A stretch of DNA of 27,591 bases, taken from the NCBI RefSeq assembly GCF_024699075.1, contig NZ_JAILQF010000054.1:1-27591 (forward strand). The letters run 5' to 3'. Below the pieces are notes generated by a model. It ran no database searches and was not told the origin of the DNA. It saw nothing but the letters and a program-made list of their open reading frames with translations. Origin of the DNA: Butyrivibrio sp. GTDB lineage: Bacteria; Bacillota_A; Clostridia; Lachnospirales; Lachnospiraceae. How positions within the stretch are numbered: position 1 is the first letter of the stretch; every line of letters starts with the position of its first letter. Position numbers and translations under genes: made by a program. Shown here one piece after another: positions 17,594-25,500 of this stretch.

Positions 17594-18553
17594 ATGTTAA
17601 GCATGTTTTTTGGAAACGACAATCAAATGGTTATGCTGTTTGGCGTAATCGCGGCTTTTTTTGCTACCTTTATACTTACGAATACTCTTAGAGTAAAGCT
17701 TCCTTCCGATCAGGGAAGAGCTTTTGCTGTAGATGGAGCAAAGTCGGCCGGAAAGCCAAGGGGCGCAGGAATAATTTTTGTTCTAGTATTTGCTGTTGTT
17801 ACACTGCTTTTTGCAAATTTTAGTTTGGAACTGCTTATATACGTGGCTCTTACAGTTGTGGAGATGATAACAGGATATATGGATGATGCATCATCCAAAC
17901 CCTGGGGTGAATATTTTAAAGGATTTCTGGATCTTGTTGTTGCAGTTATGGTGGCAATAACCTATGTACATTTCAACGGTACCGGAGTAACTATAGCATT
18001 GACCGGTTATACCTTTAGACTTCCTTTGGTAGTATTTGTGATTCTTGTTGTTATACTGGTATGGACTGCCATTAATGTTACCAACTGCTCTGACGGGGTG
18101 GATGGACTCTCAGCATCACTTGTTTCAGTAACTTTAATGAGTTTTTATATCGTGATGGAAAAGTCCGATTTTATATCCCACGATTTTAATTATGTCATTA
18201 TTCTTTTTGTAATGTGCCTTGTGGCATACCTTTGGTTTAATGCAACCCCGTCCCTTCTTCTTATGGGAGATGCAGGATCAAGGGCTATGGGTATTTTCAT
18301 AGCAATTACAGCGCTTAAAAGCGGAGCACCGTTTTTATATCTTTTACTGTCATTGGTTCTTATACTGGATGGCGGGCTTGGACTTTTAAAAGTAGCACTT
18401 TTAAGATTTTGCAAAATACATATTCTGAAAAATACCAGAACACCTCTTCACGATCATGTAAGAAAGAATATCGGATGGTCCAATACTCAGGTGGTATTCA
18501 GATTTGTGATTATTCAGATAGTTTTATCAGCGATAGTCATTTATCTTATTTGA
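17594..18553 (+). CDS. MraY/WecA-family phospho-sugar transferase (MraY paralogue)
   Basis: This 319-residue protein has about ten membrane helices. Enzymes of this family join a UDP-linked amino sugar phosphate to undecaprenyl phosphate. Visible motifs (numbered from this start) are the Asp pair in GYMDD (97-98), NCSDGVDGLS (about 164-173), MGDAGSRAMG (about 224-233) and the end PLHDHVRKNIGWSNTQVVFRF. That end aligns with the MraY His motif PIHHHFE, but the central His is Asp here (H286, D287, H288). The start is ATG 17594, with GGAG six bases before. An ATG at 17576 would add six residues with poorer spacing. No mur or fts genes are nearby, so it is probably a second copy with an altered role. 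Confidence 0.87.
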   Translation: MLSMFFGNDNQMVMLFGVIAAFFATFILTNTLRVKLPSDQGRAFAVDGAKSAGKPRGAGIIFVLVFAVVTLLFANFSLELLIYVALTVVEMITGYMDDASSKPWGEYFKGFLDLVVAVMVAITYVHFNGTGVTIALTGYTFRLPLVVFVILVVILVWTAINVTNCSDGVDGLSASLVSVTLMSFYIVMEKSDFISHDFNYVIILFVMCLVAYLWFNATPSLLLMGDAGSRAMGIFIAITALKSGAPFLYLLLSLVLILDGGLGLLKVALLRFCKIHILKNTRTPLHDHVRKNIGWSNTQVVFRFVIIQIVLSAIVIYLI

Positions 18554-18616
18554 TTTTATCAGTAAAATTGTTTTGATCAGATGACAGTTATTAGCCGGAT
18601 AATTTGGAGGACTTAA

Positions 18617-19339
18617 ATGAGAATACTTATAATCAGACATGGCGAGCCGGATTACGAGCATGACTGCCTTACGGAAAAAGGTATACGTGAGGCTAAACTT
18701 TTGGCAGATAAGCTTGAAAAAGAAAAAATAGATTATTTTTATGTTTCACCTTTGGGAAGAGCCAGAGAAACAGCTGCACCTACACTTAAAAGGTTTGGTG
18801 TAAAAGAGGACATAAGAGACTGGCTTAAGGAATTTACCGTTCCTGTTGTAAGAGATGATGGAACACCCTACGGACTTCCATGGGATATAATGCCAAGGGA
18901 GTGGATGAGTCATCCTGAAAACTTTTCCATAGACAGATGGCAGCAAACCGCTCTTTCAAAGTCCGGAGATGTTGAGAAAGAATACAATTATGTGGCAGAG
19001 TCCTTTGATAATCTGTTAAAAGAGCATGGTTATGAAAGAGATGGAATGTATTATAAAGCTGTTAAAGCAAATCATGATACAATAGCTTTCTTTTGTCACT
19101 TTGGACTTGAAAGTGTTCTTCTAAGCCATATTTTAAACATGCCCGTTTTTGCTTTATGGCATGCAACCTGTGCACTTCCAACATCTGTAACAACTCTTTA
19201 TACCGAGGAAAGACAAGAGCAAGTTGCAAGCTTTAGAATGACAAGCTTTGGAGATGTATCTCATCTTTATAACTTTGGAGAAGAGCCTTCATTTCATGCA
19301 AGATTTTGTGAATGTTTTGAGGATGATACAAGACATTAA
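18617..19339 (+). CDS. Histidine phosphatase family protein (phosphoglycerate mutase-like)
   Basis: This 240-residue cytoplasmic protein belongs to the histidine phosphatase superfamily. R7, H8 and G9 (IIRHGEPDYEHD) carry the phospho-acceptor His. SPLGRARET (44-52) provides R50, and the second catalytic His is H161 in FFCHFG. It carries an insert with TPYGLPWD and PREWM between the halves, larger than in simple cobC-type phosphatases. The substrate is not known. TTGGAGG precedes the ATG. It follows the MraY-like gene after 63 bases and ends at a strong terminator, so the pair may be co-transcribed. Confidence 0.88.
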   Translation: MRILIIRHGEPDYEHDCLTEKGIREAKLLADKLEKEKIDYFYVSPLGRARETAAPTLKRFGVKEDIRDWLKEFTVPVVRDDGTPYGLPWDIMPREWMSHPENFSIDRWQQTALSKSGDVEKEYNYVAESFDNLLKEHGYERDGMYYKAVKANHDTIAFFCHFGLESVLLSHILNMPVFALWHATCALPTSVTTLYTEERQEQVASFRMTSFGDVSHLYNFGEEPSFHARFCECFEDDTRH

Positions 19340-19353
19340 ACACCAAAATATAG

Positions 19354-19388
19354 TCGCTGCTGTATTTGATATACAGTGGCGATTTTTT
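19354..19388 (+). terminator. Rho-independent terminator after the phosphatase gene
   Basis: TCGCTGCTGTAT (19354-19365) pairs with ATACAGTGGCGA (19371-19382) over 12 bp, including two G-U pairs, around a 5-base loop. A run of six T follows (19383-19388). Confidence 0.9.
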
Positions 19389-19420
19389 ACGTATTTTATG
19401 GGATTTTTGGCAAAAAATTC

Positions 19421-19449
19421 TTGTATTTGCCAGCTGATTATCATACTAT
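19421..19449 (+). promoter_or_regulatory. Candidate promoter of the 53-residue gene
   Basis: TTGTAT (19421-19426) and TACTAT (19444-19449) have a 17-base spacer. The predicted start is near 19456, leaving an 80-base leader. Confidence 0.5.
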
Positions 19450-19465
19450 ATATTGTAGTAAAAAA

Positions 19466-19510
19466 CAGATTTATCGTTTCTTGATAAATTTCTGCAGGTC
19501 ATCTGAGACC
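19466..19510 (+). other. Two tandem hairpins in the leader of the 53-residue gene
   Basis: CAGATTTATC (19466-19475) pairs with GATAAAT plus CTG (19483-19494, two bulged T). GGTC (19497-19500) pairs with GACC (19507-19510). In competition, CAGAT (19466-19470) can pair with ATCTG in the second loop (19501-19505). This could be a switching leader, but it matches no riboswitch that I recognise. Confidence 0.35.
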
Positions 19511-19536
19511 AAATAACGGATATGGGGGTAATAGGT

Positions 19537-19698
19537 ATGAATGAAAAAAGATTTGTTGAAAACCTGATTTCTACACTTGATGCTGCAACAGCACCTGGAA
19601 TGAGAGAGGCTTACGTTTCAAAGGCAGGATCAGCAGAGCAGTATGATGCATTTATTGAAGAGCTTAAGCGAACAATTGATGCTGTAAATGTAGCTTAA
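19537..19698 (+). CDS. Small protein of unknown function (53 residues)
   Basis: This frame encodes 53 residues, starting MNEKRFVENL and ending DAVNVA. The ATG at 19537 has a GGGGGT ribosome site eight bases upstream. An in-frame ATG at 19522 would overlap that site and is rejected. The protein is mostly helical by composition (many A, E and K), with no membrane segment, cysteine or signal peptide. Support for it being real is its own promoter, the good ribosome site, normal codon use and the otherwise empty spacer. It lies between the terminator of the phosphatase gene and the agcS leader. I do not recognise a family. Confidence 0.7.
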   Translation: MNEKRFVENLISTLDAATAPGMREAYVSKAGSAEQYDAFIEELKRTIDAVNVA

Positions 19699-19722
19699 AA
19701 TTTAAAAATTTCATAGAGACAT

Positions 19723-19821
19723 TGCATAAGTATGCATGTTTAGTTTAAAAATTCAAGAATACTGCATAAATATCTTGCATAATTGTATACAAATATGATA
19801 GTATTCTGCATAAAGAATGCA
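19723..19821 (+). repeat. Four TGCATAA motifs upstream of agcS
   Basis: The motifs start at 19723 (TGCATAAGTATGCA, a 6+6 palindrome), 19763 (TGCATAAATAT), 19776 (TGCATAATTGTATA, imperfect dyad) and 19807 (TGCATAAAGAATGCA, 5+5 palindrome). They flank and overlap the candidate agcS promoter. They look like binding sites for one dimeric regulator. They resemble ArgR-box half sites loosely, but their centres are not at the usual 21-base spacing, so no regulator is named. Confidence 0.5.
19775..19804 (+). promoter_or_regulatory. Candidate promoter of agcS
   Basis: TTGCAT (19775-19780) and TAGTAT (19799-19804) are 18 bases apart, and TG at 19796-19797 makes an extended -10. Transcription would begin near 19811, inside the last TGCATAA palindrome and 15 bases before the terminator. 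Confidence 0.5.
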
Positions 19822-19825
19822 AAGG

Positions 19826-19855
19826 CGCACCTTTTTTATAAGGTGCGTTTTTTTT
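19826..19855 (+). terminator. Terminator/attenuator in the agcS leader
   Basis: CGCACCTT (19826-19833) and AAGGTGCG (19840-19847) form a perfect 8-bp stem with a 6-base loop, followed by eight T (19848-19855). It ends 19 bases before the agcS ATG. The CCTTTTTT at 19830-19837 can instead pair with AAAAAAGG (19858-19865) next to the ribosome site, an alternative fold that would break the terminator. Confidence 0.85.
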
Positions 19856-19874
19856 GGAAAAAAGGGAGGTATTT

Positions 19875-21383
19875 ATGCTGGAAACGATTGCTAATATTAA
19901 CAGTGCGGTGAATGGCTTTGTTTGGGGACTACCAATGCTTGTACTACTTGTAGGTACAGGTATATTAATGACTATACTGACAAAATGCTTTCAGCTGACA
20001 CATTTTAAATATTGGATGAAGCATACACTTGGAGGCATATTTGGTAATAAAAAAATAACAGCCCATACTGCCAAGGAAGATCGTCAGATAAGCCAGTTCC
20101 AGAGCCTTTGTACAGCACTGGCTGCAACAATCGGAACCGGAAATATTGCGGGAGTGGCAGCAGCTCTTGCCACAGGCGGACCGGGTTCAATCTTCTGGAT
20201 GTGGATAACAGCATTTTTCGGAATGATGACAAACTATTCTGAAAATGTCCTGGGTATTTTCTACAGAAGAAAAAATGAACATGGCGAGTGGTCAGGCGGA
20301 GCTATGTATTACTTAAGCGATGGCCTTGGAAGTAAGAAGAATTGTAAATACATTGGAAAAACTCTTGCAGTTTTATTTGCAGTTTTTTGTGTAATAGCTT
20401 CCTTTGGAATTGGTAATATGAGTCAGATAAATTCCATAGCAGTAAATATGAATTCTGTTTTTGGAGTACCTATGATTGTAACGGGTATCTGCCTTATGCT
20501 TATTGCAGGTCTTGTAGTGGTAGGCGGCATAAAGAGAATCGCAGCAGTTACTGAAAAGCTTGTACCATTTATGGCAATAGCCTATGTAGCCGGCGCGATA
20601 CTAATTGTGATTTTTAATTATGATCAGATAGCACCGGCATTTGTAGCTATTATAAAAGGTGCCTTTGCCATGAAAGCCGTTGGAGGCGGAATTGTGGGCT
20701 CAGGTGTAAGATCGGCCGTTACCTGGGGAATGAAGAGAGGCGTTTTTTCAAATGAGGCAGGTCTTGGTTCATCCGTTATGGTTCACTCAGCTTCAAATGT
20801 AAAAGAGCCGGTACAGCAGGGAATGTGGGGTATATTCGAAGTATTTGCCGATACAATTGTTGTATGTACTCTTACAGCTCTTGCGGTTCTTACCAGCGGA
20901 GTTATGGATTTAAATACCGGAGAGATGATTTCACAGGCTGAAAAAACAGCTTTGGTATCAGAGTCCTTTGCTTCTGTATTTGGACCTGCAGGTGGAGCAT
21001 TTATTGCCATCGCCATACTTCTTTTTGCCTTTTCGACAACACTTGGCTGGAGCATATACGGAACAAAGGCCTTTGAATACTTATTTGGAACAAAAGCCAC
21101 CATCGGTTATAAAGTGATTTTTGTGGTATTTATAGCTATAGGAGCTACCATGAATCTTGAGCTTGCATGGGATTTGTCAGATACCTTTAACGGTCTTATG
21201 GCTATACCAAACCTTATAGGTGTTATTGCTCTTAGCGGAACAGTAAAGACTATAACTAAAAATTACATTGACAGAAAACTTAAGGGAAAAGATATAAAGC
21301 CAATGTACTCAGCATTTCCTGTGATTCAAAGTGAACAGGAAGAGCATGAGAAAATAGAAAGAAAACAGGAAAAAGTCGTTTGA
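19875..21383 (+). CDS. agcS: Sodium:alanine/glycine symporter, AGCS family
   Basis: This 502-residue membrane protein has about eleven helices and imports small amino acids with Na+ or H+. Family hallmarks are GTGNIAGVAAALATGGPGS, WMWITAFFGMMTNYSE, HGEWSGGAMYYL, RSAVTWGMKRGVFSNEAGLGSS and GIFEVFADT. The longer frame begins with TTG at 19854. ATG 19875 is chosen because GGGAGG precedes it by a few bases and because the TTG would lie in the terminator T-run. The cytoplasmic C-tail is highly charged. It is monocistronic, with a terminator on each side. The upstream attenuator and TGCATAA motifs imply regulated expression. Which amino acid it carries is not decided by the sequence. Confidence 0.95.
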   Translation: MLETIANINSAVNGFVWGLPMLVLLVGTGILMTILTKCFQLTHFKYWMKHTLGGIFGNKKITAHTAKEDRQISQFQSLCTALAATIGTGNIAGVAAALATGGPGSIFWMWITAFFGMMTNYSENVLGIFYRRKNEHGEWSGGAMYYLSDGLGSKKNCKYIGKTLAVLFAVFCVIASFGIGNMSQINSIAVNMNSVFGVPMIVTGICLMLIAGLVVVGGIKRIAAVTEKLVPFMAIAYVAGAILIVIFNYDQIAPAFVAIIKGAFAMKAVGGGIVGSGVRSAVTWGMKRGVFSNEAGLGSSVMVHSASNVKEPVQQGMWGIFEVFADTIVVCTLTALAVLTSGVMDLNTGEMISQAEKTALVSESFASVFGPAGGAFIAIAILLFAFSTTLGWSIYGTKAFEYLFGTKATIGYKVIFVVFIAIGATMNLELAWDLSDTFNGLMAIPNLIGVIALSGTVKTITKNYIDRKLKGKDIKPMYSAFPVIQSEQEEHEKIERKQEKVV

Positions 21384-21397
21384 AATAATAGGTAAAT

Positions 21398-21433
21398 AAA
21401 AACAGTGGTAGTTGATTAACTGCCACTGTTTTT
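21398..21433. terminator. Bidirectional terminator between agcS and tRNA-Ser
   Basis: AAAAACAGTGGTAGTT (21398-21413) and AACTGCCACTGTTTTT (21418-21433) pair over 16 bp with one G-U pair and a 4-base loop. There are T-runs on both strands. It ends agcS on the plus strand and the tRNA on the minus strand. Confidence 0.92.
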
Positions 21434-21440
21434 TTATAAG

Positions 21441-21526
21441 CGGAGACGAGGGGATTCGAACCCCTGTGCCCTTACGGACAAACGCATTTCGAGTGCGCCT
21501 CATTACGACCACTTTGATACGTCTCC
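21441..21526 (-). tRNA. tRNA-Ser (anticodon CGA)
   Basis: An 86-base cloverleaf is read on the minus strand: acceptor GGAGACG/CGTCTCC with discriminator G, anticodon stem GCGCA/TGCGT with loop CTCGAAA (anticodon CGA, reads UCG), a long variable arm (TGTCC/GGGCA) typical of serine tRNAs, and T arm AGGGG-TTCGAAT-CCCCT. CCA is not encoded. Confidence 0.96.
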
Positions 21527-21568
21527 AAATATATGACAGAATGCCACTTTACTACGCATTCCACTAAT

Positions 21569-21593
21569 AAAAGGCGCTTGTACAGCGCCTTTT
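21569..21593 (-). terminator. Terminator after the 90-residue gene
   Basis: AAAAGGCGCT (21569-21578) and AGCGCCTTTT (21584-21593) pair over 10 bp around a 5-base loop. On the minus strand the hairpin runs into TTTTATTAG. It is about 100 bases past the stop of the unknown 90-residue gene, and it sits between the tRNA-Ser promoter and the tRNA. Confidence 0.75.
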
Positions 21594-21594
21594 A

Positions 21595-21623
21595 ATTATA
21601 TAGCCACATAAAAACAGCGTCAA
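21595..21623 (-). promoter_or_regulatory. Promoter of tRNA-Ser
   Basis: On the minus strand TTGACG (complement of 21618-21623) and TATAAT (complement of 21595-21600) are separated by exactly 17 bases, close to full sigma-A consensus. The predicted start near 21588 falls within the first arm of the terminator at 21569-21593, so the tRNA transcript would lack part of the stem. Confidence 0.8.
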
Positions 21624-21693
21624 GGTGGTTTGACCATACTCTTTATAATTAAAGCGTCAGTTAAAGAGCACAGGCTTTAAGGCAGTATATGTA

Positions 21694-21966
21694 TTAGCCC
21701 ATCTGGGCAATAGCTGTAAGAGCATCGAATTCTGCCTCATATACTCCGCCTTTATTCTCCATCTCTTCCCAGGTATACCACTGGCCGTTAAGCTGGATGG
21801 ATCCAACTCCAATATCTGTTACAACAACCTTGAGTGCTCTTCCGCCGGTAATCATATATACATACTGATTAACCTCGAATGGCATGTTGTAAACGTGCCC
21901 TCTGGATACGACATCTTTTGTCTCCTCCGGAGATAAGTTCTTATCAACTGGTTCTGCTTTAGTCAT
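21694..21966 (-). CDS. Small protein of unknown function (90 residues)
   Basis: This 90-residue protein starts at ATG 21964-21966, with AGGAGG five bases before. A GTG two codons earlier would overlap that site and is rejected. Residues 1-25 are polar and charged. The core has alternating hydrophobic strands (QYVYMI, ALKVVVTDIG, SIQLNGQWYTW) and ends with a helix (EAEFDALTAIA), suggesting a small beta-barrel plus helix fold. The pattern recalls small proteins common in mobile elements of Clostridia, but I cannot name a family. It has its own terminator about 100 bases downstream. GACATAA/TTATGTC (21996-22002/22018-22024) forms a dyad in its leader. Confidence 0.8.
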   Translation of the reverse strand: MTKAEPVDKNLSPEETKDVVSRGHVYNMPFEVNQYVYMITGGRALKVVVTDIGVGSIQLNGQWYTWEEMENKGGVYEAEFDALTAIAQMG

Positions 21967-22219
21967 ATCCACCTCCTAAAATTATTAGTTTTCGTGACAT
22001 AACTGATAGCTCTTAAATTATGTCGCTCAGTTCTATAAGTCATGTAAACAGGTAAGCCTAGAACACTTTAAAAGGCTTTTAGACTATTCAGATCCTTTTT
22101 ACATGCATATATCATATCGGCATTTTACCCATCTATTATTAGTTCAAATTACAATTAATTCATGCTTTTAACAATTCAAGGTTAATGTTTATTTTCATAT
22201 ATTAAATTTCTAACTCAAT
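21967..22219. other. AT-rich non-coding spacer
   Basis: Apart from the ribosome site of the 90-residue gene and the 7-bp dyad GACATAA/TTATGTC (21996-22024), I see no gene, RNA or convincing promoter here. The stretch from about 22060 to 22219 is strongly AT-rich. Together with the following palindrome it makes a 571-base gene-free region. Confidence 0.6.
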
Positions 22220-22505
22220 CTTCGCACATAATAAACATTCTAGGATCCTTGCGATTTTAATATCTCGGGAAGTTAATAAAGGATTTTCGAGCTCTTTAGA
22301 AATCTTATTAAATTCAAGAGCTTGATAGATGGAATTTTATATTCTTCTTGGGGTCCGCATGTCCGAGCGAAGCGAGTTTCGGACCCCGGAATATAATATT
22401 CCAGATATTAAGCCTTGAATTATAAGATTTTTAAGATGAGGAAACCCTTTGTTAACTTCCCAAGATTTAAAATCGCAAGAAATTACCGAATTTATATGTG
22501 CGAAG
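22220..22505. repeat. 286-nt imperfect palindrome (long inverted repeat)
   Basis: The two halves pair in a series of matched blocks from outside in: CTTCGCACATA (22220-22230 with 22495-22505), TTGCGATTTTAA (22249-22260 with 22467-22478), GGGAAGTTAATAAAGG (22267-22282 with 22446-22461, one G-T), AAATCTTAT (22300-22308 with 22422-22430), AATTCAAG (22311-22318 with 22414-22421), GGAATTTTATATTC (22331-22344 with 22388-22402, near-perfect) and a GC-rich tip GGGGTCCG (22350-22357 with 22380-22387). The loop contains CGAGCGAAGCGAG. Blocks are separated by mismatched, unequal segments, so the whole folds as a long bulged hairpin. There is no open frame, no T-tract and no obvious target-site duplication. 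It starts about 30 bases past the jetC stop. Confidence 0.9.
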
Positions 22506-22537
22506 TTTGAATTTCCAAGCTATTAGAAGGCACCTTT

Positions 22538-25500
22538 TCAGGCTGTTTCTGCGATACGTGTAAGTGCCTCTCCGTCAAGGAAGTGCTCTACATAACTGCT
22601 CTTATCGGTGTACATCATTACGATATTGGTTATATCAGCTTTAGGAGCTATAACCTTAACCTTTTCAGGTACGCAGCAGAAAATAGGCTGGAGATCAAAG
22701 CTCTTTAGAAGCTCAATTGATGCTGCAATCTTACTTTCATCCATCTTGTTAAATGCTTCATCAAGAATTACAACTCTAAGTGTATTCTCACCCTGAGCTG
22801 CGCGAACCTTCTGAGCAATAGCAGCAAACATAACGATATAGTAAGGAGTCTGAATACCTGATCCTGACTCATCTCTTATTACATCAGACATATACTTGCT
22901 GGATCCTGAGTGGTCTATGGAGCACAGATCAAGGCGCAGATATGTTCTGTAATCTGTGTACATTTCAAGCTTCTTCTCTCTTGTAAGACGCTGCTCCGTT
23001 GTAAGATTCTTCTCATCCATGATAAGCTGCAACAGCTCATCAAGCTCGTCCTTATGAGCCTCCTCAAAAAAGCCTGAGAAAATAGATATTCCACCGTATC
23101 CCGGAAGATCAGGATCAACCTTAACAAGATTGGGATCCATGAACATATCATAGAAGCGTTCAAAGCCTCTTGCCTTCTCATGGATAAGCTTATACTTAAC
23201 ATTACCAAACCACTTTGAAGAAAGTACTTCGTTTACAGCATCTATCTGCTCCTGAGCCTTTTGAATATTGGACTTGAGCTTACCTATAAATTCTACCTTA
23301 AACTCATTGGTAGCTTTCTTGGCTGCCTTATCTATTTCATCTTCAAAGGTTGTAAAGCCACTTTCAGAAAGGCGCTTATATTCTGTATCATACTCTTCGT
23401 TGTCGAACTCTCTTTCAGGATCAAAGCCTGCTACTTCCTCCTGATTGTAAGCTACCCTTAATCTTCTGACAGCTGAAAAATGCCTTGTCTGAGCTTCAAG
23501 AGTATCCTGTCTCATCCTTATGTGGGCATCACGGATCTTCTTAAGACTTCCACGTCTGTTCTGACCTGAGTCTTCTCTTATCCATGGATCACCTACATCT
23601 GTGCGCCACTTCGCGCTAAACCTTGATCCATCAAGTGCCTGACTTTCAAGACTTGTTATCTCGTCTCTTGCAGCTGCAATCTTTCTTTGCTCACTCTCTA
23701 TCTTGTTCTCAGCTCGTCCGCATTCGATACTGCTAACTCTTATCTCTTCAGTGATCTCTTCAAGTCTTGCAGAAAGGCCGGCAAGTTCATTGTGAAGTTC
23801 TTCATCACGTGTAGTATCAACGCTTCCTATCTGTCTTAAAAGTTCAAGAGACTGAGCCTCAAGCTTCTCTATATCATCAACATGACTTACTGCATTATCA
23901 AAGAAGTCTTTATCTGCAAGTCCTTTTTCTATCTTGTCCATCTTTATAACAGACATGCTTGCAACAAGGGCATCCTTCTTCTCTGTAAGCTTTGAAAGTT
24001 CCTCTCTTGCTTCATTTTCCTGCTGCATCAGAGCATTTTTACCAATATAGAAGGTCTGGCCTATCTGCTTACCTCTTGTAACAAAGCCCTTGTATATAAG
24101 AAGATCTTTGGTTATAGAACATTTATGCTTATACAGATCTTCAGTATTATCTACCTTTATGATAAATCCAAGCTTATAGTCTGCATAAAGCCTTGCATCT
24201 TCATTGTCCGTAATGAGTTCTTCAGAAAGCGAACCTTTCTCCGCACTTTGCTTCCAGTTCTCTCTTATTCTTGCAACGTCTATAAGGCCTGACTTATAGG
24301 CACGAAGGTTATCCTTAGAAGTTCTGTATATCTTTAATGCCTCGTCATAATATTCTTCCGGAACAAGAAGATCGAATCTCTGATTATCAAGATAGCCTTC
24401 AACAGCTGCCTGCCAGCTTTCATCTCTTATTTCAAGGAGATCAGCAAATATCGGTATCTCAACATCTTTATTATATTTCTTTGAAAGCTCCTGCTCCAAA
24501 AGCTCTTTTAGGCGAATAGTCTCTTTAGGATACTGCTTCTTATTACCTGCAAGAGCACTTATCTTATCTTCCTGCTCTTTGATCGCATTTCTTATTTCAA
24601 GACACTGCGCTTTTAAAGAGGCGTTATAAGCAGAAAGCTCCTGATAGAGGTTTCCTATCTTCTCATCAACTTCTTTTTCGTCAAAAGATGCAAGATCCTC
24701 TATTTTAATATTCTGAGCCTTCTTAAGGATCTCTTTGTAATCATCATCACAGGTAAATCCGGCATTCTCAGTCTCCATCAAAAGCATGAGCCAACTTCCT
24801 GCACGGCTTGTAATTGTTTTATGAAGACTCTCAAGGTTATCAAGATAACCTTTACGCTTTTCATCTGCTGCCTGTTTCTGATTCTGAAGATTCTGCTTGA
24901 TCTGTTCTGTGTCTGACTTACCAAGCTCTTCATGAACGTGACCTATCTTGTCCTGAAGGCGCTTCTGCTTCTCCTTCCTTGTCTCATTCATAGCTTTGGC
25001 CTGATTTATGTCCATTGTGAGCTGGTCTATGAGATTCTGAGAAGCCTCACAACTGTTTTCAAGTATTTTCTGTTCATCTTTAAGAACAGCATAATCAAGA
25101 GTCTTAACAAGAGCAGCGTCCTCATGATAGATGCTGTATGCTTCTCTTATCTTCTCAAGCTTTTCAAGTTTTCTACGGCTTGACTGTGCTCTGTCACGAA
25201 GATCATAATAGTCGTGAATGGTACTTCTTATCGAAGTAAGATCAACGCTCTCATTAACTGAACATATGGAATCAGTAATGAAGCTTCCGATATTAAGATT
25301 CTCTCCAATACTGCAGGATACAGCTGCTTTAAGAAGTGAGATATACTCGCTTCTTATCTGTCCGTATGCTGCCATTATATACTTACTGTATTCTGTATCT
25401 GTATAGAAATGGTAATTCTCTTCTCCAACGTAGGTTCCAAGGAATCTTTTGAGCTCGCTGATATTTAAAGCCATATCATCAAGTACGAACATCTCCTTAG

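Noticed and set aside
19699..19874. Glycine riboswitch or T-box controlling agcS
   Set aside because: The conserved aptamer cores and T-box sequence are absent. Only the short terminator hairpin and the TGCATAA motifs are seen.
19854..19874. Upstream TTG start for agcS
   Set aside because: It lies in the terminator T-run, upstream of the ribosome site GGGAGG that serves ATG 19875.
22220..22505. Integron attC site or simple terminator
   Set aside because: The palindrome is far longer than attC sites, lacks the R/L core boxes and any integrase nearby, and has no T-run after any stem.
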